DNA of 28,045 bases, taken from assembly GCA_964401045.1 (NCBI GenBank), contig CAYNXB010000032.1, forward strand, positions 1 through 28,045, written 5' to 3'. Source of the stretch: CAYNXB01 sp964401045. GTDB lineage: Bacteria; Pseudomonadota; Alphaproteobacteria; Sphingomonadales; Sphingomonadaceae. A program made the translations under genes and the position numbers. Every line of letters starts with the position of its first letter. Position 1 is the first letter of the stretch. Positions 8,617-16,464 of the stretch are shown here, in pieces. The notes below the pieces were generated by a model. That model saw only the letters and a program-made list of their open reading frames with translations, made no database searches and was not told the origin of the DNA.

Positions 8617-8638
8617 TCTCATTCCCCTGCCCATTTTA

Positions 8639-10783
8639 TCAGCTCCCCTTCGCCGCGGCGTCCGCATAGTCCTCGTTCGCCCGGGCGATCAGGTATTGGT
8701 GGATCGCCTCGGCGTCGTCCTTCGTCAGCACGTCGGCGAAGCTCGACATGCCCTTCTCCCGATAGAGCCCGCCGAGCACGATCTGCTCGAACAGGCCGTG
8801 CGTCTCCTTGGTCATCCAGCGCAAGTCCTTGACCCCGCCGATCGCATCCTCACCGTGACAGCGCACGCAGGTCTGCTGGTAGAGTTCGCGCCCGCGGCTG
8901 ACCTGCGCTTCCGACGCGCGCAACGGTGGCGGCGGCGGGATTGCCGAGGGCGGCGGCATCGGCGGCAGCGACACTCCCTTGGCGCCGAGCTTGAACACCA
9001 GCAGCTTGGCGGTGGCGGTGCGGAACGGGCCGTTGCGGTTGATGTTGTAGACCGGCGAGCCACCCCAGCCGGCGTTGATGGCGATATATTGCTCGCCATT
9101 GATCATGTACGTGATCGGCCCCGCGACCGGCGCCTGGTCGATGTTCATCTCCCACAGCTTTTTGCCATCGGTCGCGCGGTAGATCGCCAGTGTCTTGTTG
9201 ATCGTGCCCTGCACGACGATGTTACCGGCGGTCGAGAGCACGCCGCCAGAGCCGGGAATGCCGTAATCGACGCGCCACTTTTCGGTCTGCGTCTTGGGGT
9301 CCCACGCAAGCAGGTATCCCTTCTCGGCGGCGACCGCCTTGGCCTGAAGCTTCGCGCGCAGTTCAGGCTCGTTGCCATAGGCCTGCGCCGAATTGCTCGC
9401 GCCTTTCCGGTACTGGTACTTCCCGTCTTCTGCCCGGGCATAGACCGAGCCCTGCTCCTGTGCCGAGAAATAGACCAGTCCGGTGAGTGGCGAATAGCTC
9501 ATCGGATGCCAGGTGTGCCCGGCCATCCAGCTCGGGCTCATCAGGTGCGGCGCCGTGGTGTTATGCGCGGTCGGCAGCACGATCGGACGTCCGGTCTTGG
9601 GGTCGATCCCGCTCGCCCAGGTGTTGACCGAGGTGTAGCTCTTGCCGCTGATCAGCTTCCCGTTGGTGCGGTCGATCACATAGAAGAACGCGTTCTTCGG
9701 CGCCTGCATCGCCACCTTGCGCAGCTTCCCGTCGATCTTGATGTCCGCCAGCACGATTGGCTGAGTGCAGGTGAAGTCCCAGTCCTCCTCCGGCACCATC
9801 TGGTAGTGCCATTTGTATTCACCGGTCGTCGCATCGACCGCGACCATCGAGCACAGGAACAGGTTGTCGCCCTTACCCTCGCTGCGGAAGTGGTACATGT
9901 GCGGCGAGCCGTTGCCGGTGCCGATGTAGACCATGTTGAGCTCGGGATCGTAGGCGAAGCTGTCCCACGCATTGCCGCCGCCGCCCGCCGCGGCTTCCCA
10001 GAAGCGGCCGAACCAGGTTGGCTGGGCGATCTTCATCGCGCTGTCCGATGCCTCGCCGTCCGGGCCCTTGGCCGGATCGGTCGGCACGATGTAGAACTTC
10101 CACAGCTTCTTGCCGGTCTCGGCGTCCCACGCGCTGACGAACCCGCGCGAACCGTAGTCCGCCCCGCCGTTGCCGATAATCACCTTGCCGTCGTAGACGC
10201 GCGGCGCGCCGGTGATCGAATATTCCTGTCCCGGCGGGAAAGTCTGCGCGGTCCAGATTTCCTTGCCGGTGTCCTTGTCCACCGCGACCAGCCGCCCGTC
10301 GAGCGTGGCGAGGATGATCTTGTCCTTCCACGCCGCAATGCCGCGCGCCGACGGGCCGCAGCAGGCGAGGCGCGCCCATTCGGGGCCAACCTGGGGATCG
10401 AAGGTCCACAGCTTCTTGCCGGTCTTGCCGTCGTATGCAGTGACGACGTTGTAGATGCTCTCGTTGTAGAGCACGCCGTCGATCACCAGCGGGCTCGCCT
10501 GCACGCCCCGGTAGGTCTCAAGGTCGTCATACCAGGCGAGGCCGAGGTCTTTGACGGTATTCTCGTTGATCTGGTCCAGCGGGCTGAAACGCTGCTCATC
10601 CCATGTGCGGCTGTAGCTGAGCCAGTCGCCGACATTGGCCGGCGCATCGAGGTGGCGCATGGTCCGGCCGTCGACAGTCTGTCCGCCGACGGTCTGGGCC
10701 GTAGCGGCCGAAAAGCATGCGGCCAGCGCCGCCATCGCGCACAGCGCCGATCCCGCGATCCTGCGGTGCAACCCGTACATCAT
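8639..10783 (-). CDS. PQQ-dependent quinohemoprotein alcohol dehydrogenase (type II-like)
   Basis: 714-residue periplasmic enzyme with a signal peptide (about 1-29, ending SAATAQ), an eight-bladed PQQ propeller and a C-terminal cytochrome c domain. The vicinal disulfide is Cys141-Cys142 (RLACCGPS). FAYDPELNMVYIGTGNGSP carries the Asn expected to bind the metal, and Asp336 in DWDFT aligns with the catalytic Asp. Two residues later is Thr338, not the Asp of lanthanide-dependent enzymes, so calcium is the likely metal. Heme c attaches at CVRCH (Cys639, Cys642, His643), with Met in GMSSF as probable axial ligand. Such enzymes oxidise alcohols or aldehydes and pass electrons to the respiratory chain. 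The start (or the adjacent ATG at 10780) follows AGAGAGGGA. No pqq biosynthesis genes are in the window. The substrate is unknown. Confidence 0.93.
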   Translation of the reverse strand: MMYGLHRRIAGSALCAMAALAACFSAATAQTVGGQTVDGRTMRHLDAPANVGDWLSYSRTWDEQRFSPLDQINENTVKDLGLAWYDDLETYRGVQASPLVIDGVLYNESIYNVVTAYDGKTGKKLWTFDPQVGPEWARLACCGPSARGIAAWKDKIILATLDGRLVAVDKDTGKEIWTAQTFPPGQEYSITGAPRVYDGKVIIGNGGADYGSRGFVSAWDAETGKKLWKFYIVPTDPAKGPDGEASDSAMKIAQPTWFGRFWEAAAGGGGNAWDSFAYDPELNMVYIGTGNGSPHMYHFRSEGKGDNLFLCSMVAVDATTGEYKWHYQMVPEEDWDFTCTQPIVLADIKIDGKLRKVAMQAPKNAFFYVIDRTNGKLISGKSYTSVNTWASGIDPKTGRPIVLPTAHNTTAPHLMSPSWMAGHTWHPMSYSPLTGLVYFSAQEQGSVYARAEDGKYQYRKGASNSAQAYGNEPELRAKLQAKAVAAEKGYLLAWDPKTQTEKWRVDYGIPGSGGVLSTAGNIVVQGTINKTLAIYRATDGKKLWEMNIDQAPVAGPITYMINGEQYIAINAGWGGSPVYNINRNGPFRTATAKLLVFKLGAKGVSLPPMPPPSAIPPPPPLRASEAQVSRGRELYQQTCVRCHGEDAIGGVKDLRWMTKETHGLFEQIVLGGLYREKGMSSFADVLTKDDAEAIHQYLIARANEDYADAAAKGS

Positions 10784-10854
10784 CCCGCATCCCTCTCTTG
10801 TAGGTGAAACGCTTACGGTCCAGACGGGGGGCTGGCAACGCGGGAGAGCGAACG
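10784..10854. promoter_or_regulatory. Divergent intergenic region with a weak LacI-like core
   Basis: This 71-base gap must hold the promoters or leaders of both the PQQ dehydrogenase (leftward) and the second propeller gene (rightward). Within it, AAACGCTT at 10807-10814 fits the AAnCGnTT core seen in many LacI/GalR-type operators. The right flank (ACG) fits partly and the left flank poorly. No regulator gene lies in the window. I am confident of the divergent arrangement but not of the operator. Confidence 0.25.
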
Positions 10855-11817
10855 ATGACGCGGGCATTGGCGGGCACCATCGCGGCGGCCCTGCTGTGCG
10901 GGTGCATGACCGTACAGGCTCAGCCGGAGCCGATCGACATCCCGATAAACGGCACACGCGTGTTCCCCGAGAGCATCACTTCGGACGCGGTGGGGAACCT
11001 CTACAACAGCAGCAACAACGGCACGATCTATCGCACCGTCCCCGGTGGCAAGAGCGCCGAACCGTGGATCGTGCCGACTGCCGAAAACGGCCTCACGTCG
11101 CTGCTCGGCGTGTTCGCGGACGAGCGGCACGGCACGCTGTGGGCTTGCAACAATCCAGGCTTCGGCACGCCGCCGGCGCCGGGCGCGGTGTCTAGCGTGA
11201 AGGCTTTCGCCCTCAAGACCGGACGCTTTCAGGCAAGCTACGATTTCCCTGCCGGCAAACCGGCAGCGTGCAACGACATCGCCATCGCCGCGGACGGCGC
11301 GGTGTGGGCGAGCGAAACCGCCTCGGGGCGAATCTTCTTTCTGCCCGAAGGCGTGCCCAAAGGCGACAGGGCGCTGGTGCTGTTCGCCGAAGCACCCGAC
11401 CTGGTCGGCATCGATGGACTGGCATTTTCCGGCGACGGCACGCTCTACATCAACAACGTGCGCCAGAACCTGCTCCAGCGCGTCAACCGTAAGGCCGACG
11501 GCAGCTATGCCGGGCTGACCACCCTCACGCTCAACGACAGGCTCAACGGGCCCGACGGGCTACGCTCCATCGGCGGCAGCAAGTTCCTCCAGGCGGAAGG
11601 GCCGGGCGGGCGCGTGGCGCTGATCGAGGTCAGCGGCGACAGCGCGACGGTAACGCCGCTCAAGACCGGGCTCGATTCCTCGCCCGCGGTCACCCGCGTC
11701 GGCAACGTGGGTTACGCGACCGAGGGCAAGATCAACTACCTCTTCGACCCCGCGCTGCGCGACAAGGACCCCGGCGCGTTCACGATCCGCGCGTTCGCAC
11801 TTCCCGATAACCTCTGA
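10855..11817 (+). CDS. Second exported SMP-30/gluconolactonase-like propeller, possibly a lipoprotein
   Basis: 320 residues. ATG 10855 follows GGGAGAGCG and opens a signal sequence, MTRALAGTIAAALLCGCMTVQAQ. This has a lipobox-like LCGC, so the protein may be lipid-anchored at that Cys; cleavage after VQA is the alternative. The blades show ESITSDAVGNLYNSSNNGTIY, CNDIAIAADGAVWASE, IDGLAFSGDGTLYINN and LNGPDGLR, all of the SMP-30/LRE type. The Asn of CND and Asp of IDG sit where the family binds its metal. It is divergent from the PQQ dehydrogenase and only distantly similar to the propeller at 2847-3866, so this is not a recent duplication. A lactonase or esterase role acting on an oxidation product is an inference from context. 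Confidence 0.83.
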   Translation: MTRALAGTIAAALLCGCMTVQAQPEPIDIPINGTRVFPESITSDAVGNLYNSSNNGTIYRTVPGGKSAEPWIVPTAENGLTSLLGVFADERHGTLWACNNPGFGTPPAPGAVSSVKAFALKTGRFQASYDFPAGKPAACNDIAIAADGAVWASETASGRIFFLPEGVPKGDRALVLFAEAPDLVGIDGLAFSGDGTLYINNVRQNLLQRVNRKADGSYAGLTTLTLNDRLNGPDGLRSIGGSKFLQAEGPGGRVALIEVSGDSATVTPLKTGLDSSPAVTRVGNVGYATEGKINYLFDPALRDKDPGAFTIRAFALPDNL

Positions 11818-11843
11818 CACGACTTTCGAAAGGACCGCTCCCG

Positions 11844-12446
11844 ATGGCTCGTATTCTGGTGCTTTACTATTCGTCCTACGGCCACATCGCGCAGATGGCC
11901 GACGCCGTCGCCGAAGGCGCGCGGCAGGCAGGCCATGACGCCGACGTCTTGCGCGTGCCAGAGACAGCACCCCCCGAAGTCGCCGAGGGCGCGGGCTTCC
12001 GGGTAGCCGACCATCACGCCGAAATCTCCGGAATCGATGCGCTGCCACAATACGACGGGATCGTGGTCGGCGCGCCCACCCGCTTCGGGCGCATCCCGAG
12101 CCAGATGGCGGCGTTCCTCGATCAGGCCGGCGGGCTGTGGTTCACCGATGCGCTGGTCGGCAAAGTCGGTGCCGCGTTCACGTCGACTGCCGCACAGCAC
12201 GGCGGGCAGGAGACGACGCTGTTTTCGATTCTGACCAATCTTCTGCACTTCGGCATGACCGTGGTCGGGCTCGATTACGGCTTCAAGGGCCAGAACGGGA
12301 TCGACGTGGTGCGCGGCGGCTCACCCTATGGAGCAACGACGATCGCCAACAACGACGGCTCCCGCCTGCCGAGCGATGTCGAGCTGGACGGCGCGCGCCA
12401 TCTCGGCCGACGCGTGGCGGAGACGGCGGCGAAGCTCTCCGCCTAA
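11844..12446 (+). CDS. wrbA: NAD(P)H:quinone oxidoreductase, WrbA type
   Basis: 200-residue flavodoxin-like FMN enzyme that reduces quinones by two electrons to hydroquinones and so avoids semiquinone radicals. The phosphate-binding YYSSYGHIAQMA is at about residues 8-19, GAPTRFGRIPSQM supplies FMN contacts, and FTSTAAQHGGQETT with LHFGMTVVGLDYGF is characteristic of the WrbA family. Length is normal. It starts 26 bases after the second propeller gene, behind GAAAGGA, so the two are probably co-transcribed. The stop TAA at 12444-12446 overlaps the stop of bioA on the other strand by three bases. Confidence 0.95.
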   Translation: MARILVLYYSSYGHIAQMADAVAEGARQAGHDADVLRVPETAPPEVAEGAGFRVADHHAEISGIDALPQYDGIVVGAPTRFGRIPSQMAAFLDQAGGLWFTDALVGKVGAAFTSTAAQHGGQETTLFSILTNLLHFGMTVVGLDYGFKGQNGIDVVRGGSPYGATTIANNDGSRLPSDVELDGARHLGRRVAETAAKLSA

Positions 12447-13687
12447 AGCGCTTCCGCAGCTTCGCCGATCGCGGTCCAGATCGCGGCCAGGTCGTCGTCG
12501 GAAATGCAGTACGGCGGCATCACGTAGACGGTGTTGCCAAGCGGGCGCAGGAGCACGTCCGCTTCGCGGAAGCGCGCGAGCAGCCTGGGGCCGAGGTCGG
12601 ACAGGTAGTCGCCGCCCGGTTCGCCCAGCTCGAGCGCCGCGATGGTTCCGCATTGGCGCGGGTTCTGCACGGCTCTGTGTCCGGCCAATGCGGCGAGGTG
12701 GCCGCTTTGCCGGTTCGCCAGATCGGCGATGCGTTGACGCACCGGCTCCTCGCGCCAGATCGCGAGGTTCGCCGCCGCCGCCGCGCAGGCGATGGGGTTC
12801 GCGGTGTAGCTCGACGAATGGAAGAAGGTCCGGGTGCGGTCAGTCGAATAGTGCGCGTCCCAGATCGCCTCGCTCGCGAGCGTTACTGCCAGCGGCAGCG
12901 AGCCGCCCGTGAGGCCTTTGGAAAGGCACATCAGGTCTGGCGCGACGCCGGCCTGCTCGCAGGCGAACAGCGTGCCGGTGCGGCCCCAGCCGGTCATCAC
13001 TTCGTCGGCGATGAAGAGTGTGCCATAAGTCGCGCAAATCGCACGTAAGTCGCGCAAGACGTCCGGGGAATACATCAGCATTCCACCCGCCCCGAGCACC
13101 AACGGCTCGATGATCAGCGCGGCGGCTCCGCCGCGGCATTCCTGCTCGAGCAGATCGAGCGTTTGCTGCGGATCGTCGGGAAAGGGAATCCGTCCGACAT
13201 CGAATAGCAACGGCGCATAAGCGGCGTTGAACACCCCCCGCGCGCCGACCGACATCGCGCCGATGGTGTCGCCATGATAGCTGTGGTCCATCACCACGAT
13301 GCGATTGCGCCGCTCACCCCGGTTTGCCCAGAAGCCGAGCGCCATCTTCAGCGCCACCTCGACGCTGGTCGAGCCGGAATCGGAAAAGAACAACCGCGTA
13401 AGGCCTTCGGGAGCGAGACGCACCACCTCGCGCGCGACCTCTTCCGCCGGCTCGTGCGTCCAGCCGGCGAAGATCACCTGATCGACCCCTCCCGCCTGCG
13501 CGCGGATCGCAGCGACGATCTTCGGATGGCAGTGGCCGTGGGTGGTCACCCACCAGCTCGAGATAGCATCGACGATGCGCCGGCCATCGGCGGTGTAGAG
13601 CGCCGCGCCTTCACCGCGCACGATCTCCGGGATAGGTTCGCCGAGGCCGTGCTGCGTGAACGGGTGCCAGACCGGCGATTGGCTCAC
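12443..13687 (-). CDS. bioA: Adenosylmethionine-8-amino-7-oxononanoate aminotransferase
   Basis: 414-residue PLP enzyme that converts KAPA to DAPA with S-adenosylmethionine as amino donor, in biotin synthesis. It has the early WHPFTQH, the SSWWVTTHGHCHP block (residues 43-55), DHSYHGDTIGAMS, IADEVMTGWGRTG with Asp228 for the pyridine nitrogen, and Lys257 in CLSKGLTGG for the Schiff base. The start is GTG 13687, which overlaps the bioD stop as GTGA; the frame is open further upstream inside bioD, but that stretch has no resemblance to the family. It is the last gene of the leftward biotin run and convergent with wrbA. Confidence 0.95.
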   Translation of the reverse strand: MSQSPVWHPFTQHGLGEPIPEIVRGEGAALYTADGRRIVDAISSWWVTTHGHCHPKIVAAIRAQAGGVDQVIFAGWTHEPAEEVAREVVRLAPEGLTRLFFSDSGSTSVEVALKMALGFWANRGERRNRIVVMDHSYHGDTIGAMSVGARGVFNAAYAPLLFDVGRIPFPDDPQQTLDLLEQECRGGAAALIIEPLVLGAGGMLMYSPDVLRDLRAICATYGTLFIADEVMTGWGRTGTLFACEQAGVAPDLMCLSKGLTGGSLPLAVTLASEAIWDAHYSTDRTRTFFHSSSYTANPIACAAAAANLAIWREEPVRQRIADLANRQSGHLAALAGHRAVQNPRQCGTIAALELGEPGGDYLSDLGPRLLARFREADVLLRPLGNTVYVMPPYCISDDDLAAIWTAIGEAAEAL

Positions 13688-14295
13688 ACGAAATCCCCGA
13701 GCGAAAAATGCTGCGCGAAGGCCGCGGTAAAATGTTGAAATGTATCGAGTACCGACAGTCGCCCAAGATGCTTCGCCCGGCCGATACTGCAGATCGCCTC
13801 TTCCGCCGCCGCATCGCCATCGCCGATGAAGGCGACGCCGTGCACCGGCACGTCGCGCGCCCGCAGCGCCTCCAGCGTCAGTAGCGAATGGTTGATCGTC
13901 CCGAGCGCGGTGCGGGCGACGACGATCGCCGGCAGGCCCCAGCGCGCGAAGACATCGGCGTAGAGCATATCCCCGCCGAGCGGGACCAGCGCCCCGCCCG
14001 CGCCTTCCACCACCAATGGCCGCTGTGGCGGCAGTGCCAGCCGATCCGGATCGATCGTAACCCCGTCGATCTCGGCCGCGCGGTGGGGAGAGCATGGCGT
14101 CGTCAGGCGGTAGGCCTCGGGCAGCACACGCTCCGCCGGCACGCCCAATGCCGCGACGGTCGCGGCATCGCCGCCTTCGTCGAGCCCGGCTTGCACCGGC
14201 TTCCAGTAATATCCGCCGATCAGCGCGGTGAGCCCCGCCGCGAACACGGTCTTGCCCACGCCGGTGTCGGTTCCGGTAACGACGAATGCAGTCAT
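13684..14295 (-). CDS. bioD: Dethiobiotin synthetase
   Basis: 203-residue ATP-dependent carboxylase that closes the ureido ring of dethiobiotin from DAPA. The P-loop GTDTGVGKT is at residues 8-16, YYWKPVQAG carries the conserved catalytic Lys, and VEGAGGALVPL is the Mg/substrate loop. The start at 14295 is the only ATG that puts the P-loop at its usual place close to the N-terminus. It starts seven bases after the bioF stop, and its own stop overlaps the bioA start, so all three are one transcription unit. It is a little shorter than many BioD proteins (about 220 residues). Confidence 0.95.
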   Translation of the reverse strand: MTAFVVTGTDTGVGKTVFAAGLTALIGGYYWKPVQAGLDEGGDAATVAALGVPAERVLPEAYRLTTPCSPHRAAEIDGVTIDPDRLALPPQRPLVVEGAGGALVPLGGDMLYADVFARWGLPAIVVARTALGTINHSLLTLEALRARDVPVHGVAFIGDGDAAAEEAICSIGRAKHLGRLSVLDTFQHFTAAFAQHFSLGDFV

Positions 14296-14302
14296 TGGAG
14301 TT

Positions 14303-15439
14303 CTAAAGCGCGCTTGCGAGCGCCGCCGCAAGCCCATCGACTTCAGCGGTGGAAGCATTGAGCGTCAGCGAGATGCGCAGCCGCGCGGTGCCTTGCGGTA
14401 CCGTCGGCGGGCGAATGCCCCGCACGTCGAAGCCCGCCGCACGCACCTTCTTCGCCACATCCATCGTCCGCGCGTCCTCGCCGACGATCAAAGGCACGAT
14501 CTGCGATCCGCCGATTGTCGCTCCCAGCGGCTCGAGCATTCGCTCCCCGTGCAGGATCAGCGCGCGCAGGGCATCGCGGCGCTCAGGCTCGTCGGCACAG
14601 ATCCGTAGAGCCTCGCGCGCCGCCGCCGCCATCAGCGGGCTCGGCGCGGTCGAAAAGATGAAGCCCCGCGCGCGGTTGACGAGATGGTCGCGCATCACTC
14701 GCGGCCCGCACAGCAGCGCGCCTTCGCAGCCAAGACCCTTGCCGCAAGTGTGCAGCGTGATGAGGTTGGGCATCGGGCGCAATTCGGCGGCGAGGCCCTT
14801 CCCGTCGGGCCCGAACACCCCGGTTGCGTGGGCCTCATCGACCAGCAGCACGGCCTCGTGCCGCCGCGCCACCTCCACCAGCGCGCGCAAGGGGGCCAAG
14901 TCGCCGTCCATCGAATAGAGGCTCTCAACCACGATCCACGCACGCCCTTTGCCGCCTCGTTCGCGCCATCCACCGATCGCGTCGGCGAAGGCATCGGCAT
15001 CGTTGTGCGCCGCCGCGACCGCTTCCGCCCGCGCCAGCCGCAGCCCTTCGTGGACGCTGGCGTGAATCAGCCCGTCGTAGACGATCAGATCGCCGCGTTG
15101 CGGCAGGGTCGAAACGAGCGCGCTGTTCGCGCCATAGCCGGTGGCGAACCACAGCGCCGTCTCGCTGCCGAAGAACGCCGCCGCCTCGGCTTCGAGCGCT
15201 TCGTGCTCCGGATGGTTGCCACGCAGCAAGCGCGAGCCGCCCGAACCCACCGGCGCGCCGCGCGCGATCGCCGCATCGATCGCGCGCTTCAACCGCGGCG
15301 AGCCAGCGAGCGCGAGGTAATCGTTCGACGCGAAATCGACACCCTCGCGCGGCGCGAGCGAGCGCAGCCGCGCCCTCTCGGCCAGCGCGGCCAGATCGGC
15401 GCGCTGGGCCGCGAAAGCATCGGTGCGCGTGGAATGCAT
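14303..15439 (-). CDS. bioF: 8-amino-7-oxononanoate synthase
   Basis: 378-residue PLP enzyme of the alpha-oxoamine synthase family that condenses pimeloyl-thioester with alanine to give KAPA, the first committed ring step of biotin synthesis. FASNDYLALAG is near residues 36-46 and GSGGSRLLRGNHPEHEALE at about 65-83. Asp201 and His204 are in VDEAHATGVFG, and Lys234 in TCGKGLG is the Schiff-base Lys (TFSKALG in many relatives). Length matches the family. The ATG at 15439 overlaps the stop of the upstream cupin gene as TGATG, so translation is probably coupled to that exported protein, an unusual partner. bioB, bioC and bioH are not in the window. Confidence 0.95.
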   Translation of the reverse strand: MHSTRTDAFAAQRADLAALAERARLRSLAPREGVDFASNDYLALAGSPRLKRAIDAAIARGAPVGSGGSRLLRGNHPEHEALEAEAAAFFGSETALWFATGYGANSALVSTLPQRGDLIVYDGLIHASVHEGLRLARAEAVAAAHNDADAFADAIGGWRERGGKGRAWIVVESLYSMDGDLAPLRALVEVARRHEAVLLVDEAHATGVFGPDGKGLAAELRPMPNLITLHTCGKGLGCEGALLCGPRVMRDHLVNRARGFIFSTAPSPLMAAAAREALRICADEPERRDALRALILHGERMLEPLGATIGGSQIVPLIVGEDARTMDVAKKVRAAGFDVRGIRPPTVPQGTARLRISLTLNASTAEVDGLAAALASAL

Positions 15440-15927
15440 CAGGCTCCTTTCGCCCAGGCGTCGAAGTCGAAGCTCGATTCGACCACGATGAAGATATTCG
15501 AAACCGCAGTCAGCAGGTTGGTGACGTGCCCTTTGCCGGTGGTGTCCTCGAGATAGACGAGGTCGCCCTTTCCGATCGGCACGCTTGTCCCGTCACCGAA
15601 ATCGGCCCGGATGTCGCCTTTGACGTTGATCGTGAACAGCTTGCGCGGCGCGGTGTGCCAGTCCTCCACCCCTTGCGAGATGCAGCCCATGCGTACCTCG
15701 GCGATCGGCAGGGGGCCGGGCGTGCCGAGCACCGAAACTTTCTCGTACCGGCTCTTGCCGTCGGGCGTGGCGGTAACCTTGATCACTTCGAGCAGGCCTG
15801 GCGGGCACTGCCGGGCGGACTCCGGCGTCACCGGCCGTTCCTCGGCGGCCGATCCCCGCACGGCCATCCCGGCAAAAGCAGTCATCAACGTCGCGCCCGC
15901 GAGCATATTGCGCCGGTTCGTTTCCAT
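15439..15927 (-). CDS. Tat-exported small cupin protein, upstream of bioF
   Basis: 162 residues. The N-terminus METNRRNMLAGATLMTAFAG has a twin-arginine pattern followed by a hydrophobic stretch, which points to folded export by the Tat route. The body is a single cupin barrel. The first motif is WHTAPRKLFTINVKGDI with His91 and the second is GDLVYLEDTTGKGHVTN with His134, the order seen in small one-domain cupins. The start follows a strong GGAGGAGAGGGAA. It sits 56 bases after a paralogous gene and overlaps bioF by one base (TGATG). A metal-dependent role (isomerase, dioxygenase or binding protein) is possible, but nothing decides the substrate. A direct role in biotin synthesis is not expected from an exported protein. 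Confidence 0.8.
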   Translation of the reverse strand: METNRRNMLAGATLMTAFAGMAVRGSAAEERPVTPESARQCPPGLLEVIKVTATPDGKSRYEKVSVLGTPGPLPIAEVRMGCISQGVEDWHTAPRKLFTINVKGDIRADFGDGTSVPIGKGDLVYLEDTTGKGHVTNLLTAVSNIFIVVESSFDFDAWAKGA

Positions 15928-15983
15928 TTCCCTCTCCTCCGCATGATGCAGGAGGGCTTAGCCCGGCCCGGCGCCGCGCTCAA

Positions 15984-16451
15984 TCACGCGGGCGGCTGGC
16001 CAGCCCATTCGAGCAGATCGAAGTCATCCGGCACGACGACATAGAGATTGGCCACCGCCGAGAGAAACCGGGTGAAGTGTCCGGTGCCGGTCATGTCCTC
16101 GATGAACACGAGGTCGCCCTTGCCGATGCGGACCTTGCTTCCGTCACCCAGCTCGGTTTCGAGATCACCCACGGCGTTGATGGTGAAGCGCTTGGTCGGC
16201 ACGTTGCCCCAGCGCCCATCACCCGCGCCGATGCTGCTCGCTTCGACCGAGATCGCCGGAATCGGCTTACGCGCGCCGTAGACCTTGACCCGGCTCGCCT
16301 GCGATTTGCCATCGGGCCCGACATGGATGCGCAACACTTCGAGCAGTCCGGGCGGCGCGGGGCCAACCGGAGCAGCGCCGGCCGGCGGGGCGGCGAGCAT
16401 CGTTCCGAGCAGCGCCCCGCCCACCAGCATCTCGCGACGATCGATCCCCAT
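15984..16451 (-). CDS. Tat-exported small cupin protein, paralogue with altered metal motif
   Basis: 155 residues from ATG 16451, which follows AAGGAGA by five bases; the in-frame ATG at 16499 lacks such a site and would push the signal sequence inward. MGIDRREMLVGGALLGTMLA has the twin-arginine RRxxL pattern. The body aligns with the neighbouring gene: PPGLLEV, FTINAVGDLETELGDGS, IGKGDLVFIEDMTGTGHFTR and a C-terminal FD-L-EWA. The first cupin motif differs: WHTAPRK of the neighbour is WGNVPTK here, so the first metal-ligand His is lost while His125 of the second motif remains. It may therefore bind metal differently or be non-catalytic. It diverges from purC over a 165-base gap. Confidence 0.8.
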   Translation of the reverse strand: MGIDRREMLVGGALLGTMLAAPPAGAAPVGPAPPGLLEVLRIHVGPDGKSQASRVKVYGARKPIPAISVEASSIGAGDGRWGNVPTKRFTINAVGDLETELGDGSKVRIGKGDLVFIEDMTGTGHFTRFLSAVANLYVVVPDDFDLLEWAGQPPA

Positions 16452-16464
16452 TGGCGTCTCCTTC

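Noticed and set aside
8522..10807. A very long open frame on the plus strand (over 700 codons) opposite the PQQ dehydrogenase
   Set aside because: Its translation is Arg/Val/Asp-rich with no domain pattern and mirrors the codon bias of the well-supported minus-strand gene. Similar long antisense frames lie opposite the MFS, GMC, M16 and ThDP genes; all are GC-driven shadows.
13688..14095. N-terminal extension of bioA into bioD
   Set aside because: The frame is open but unlike any BioA; the GTGA overlap gives the family's normal N-terminus.
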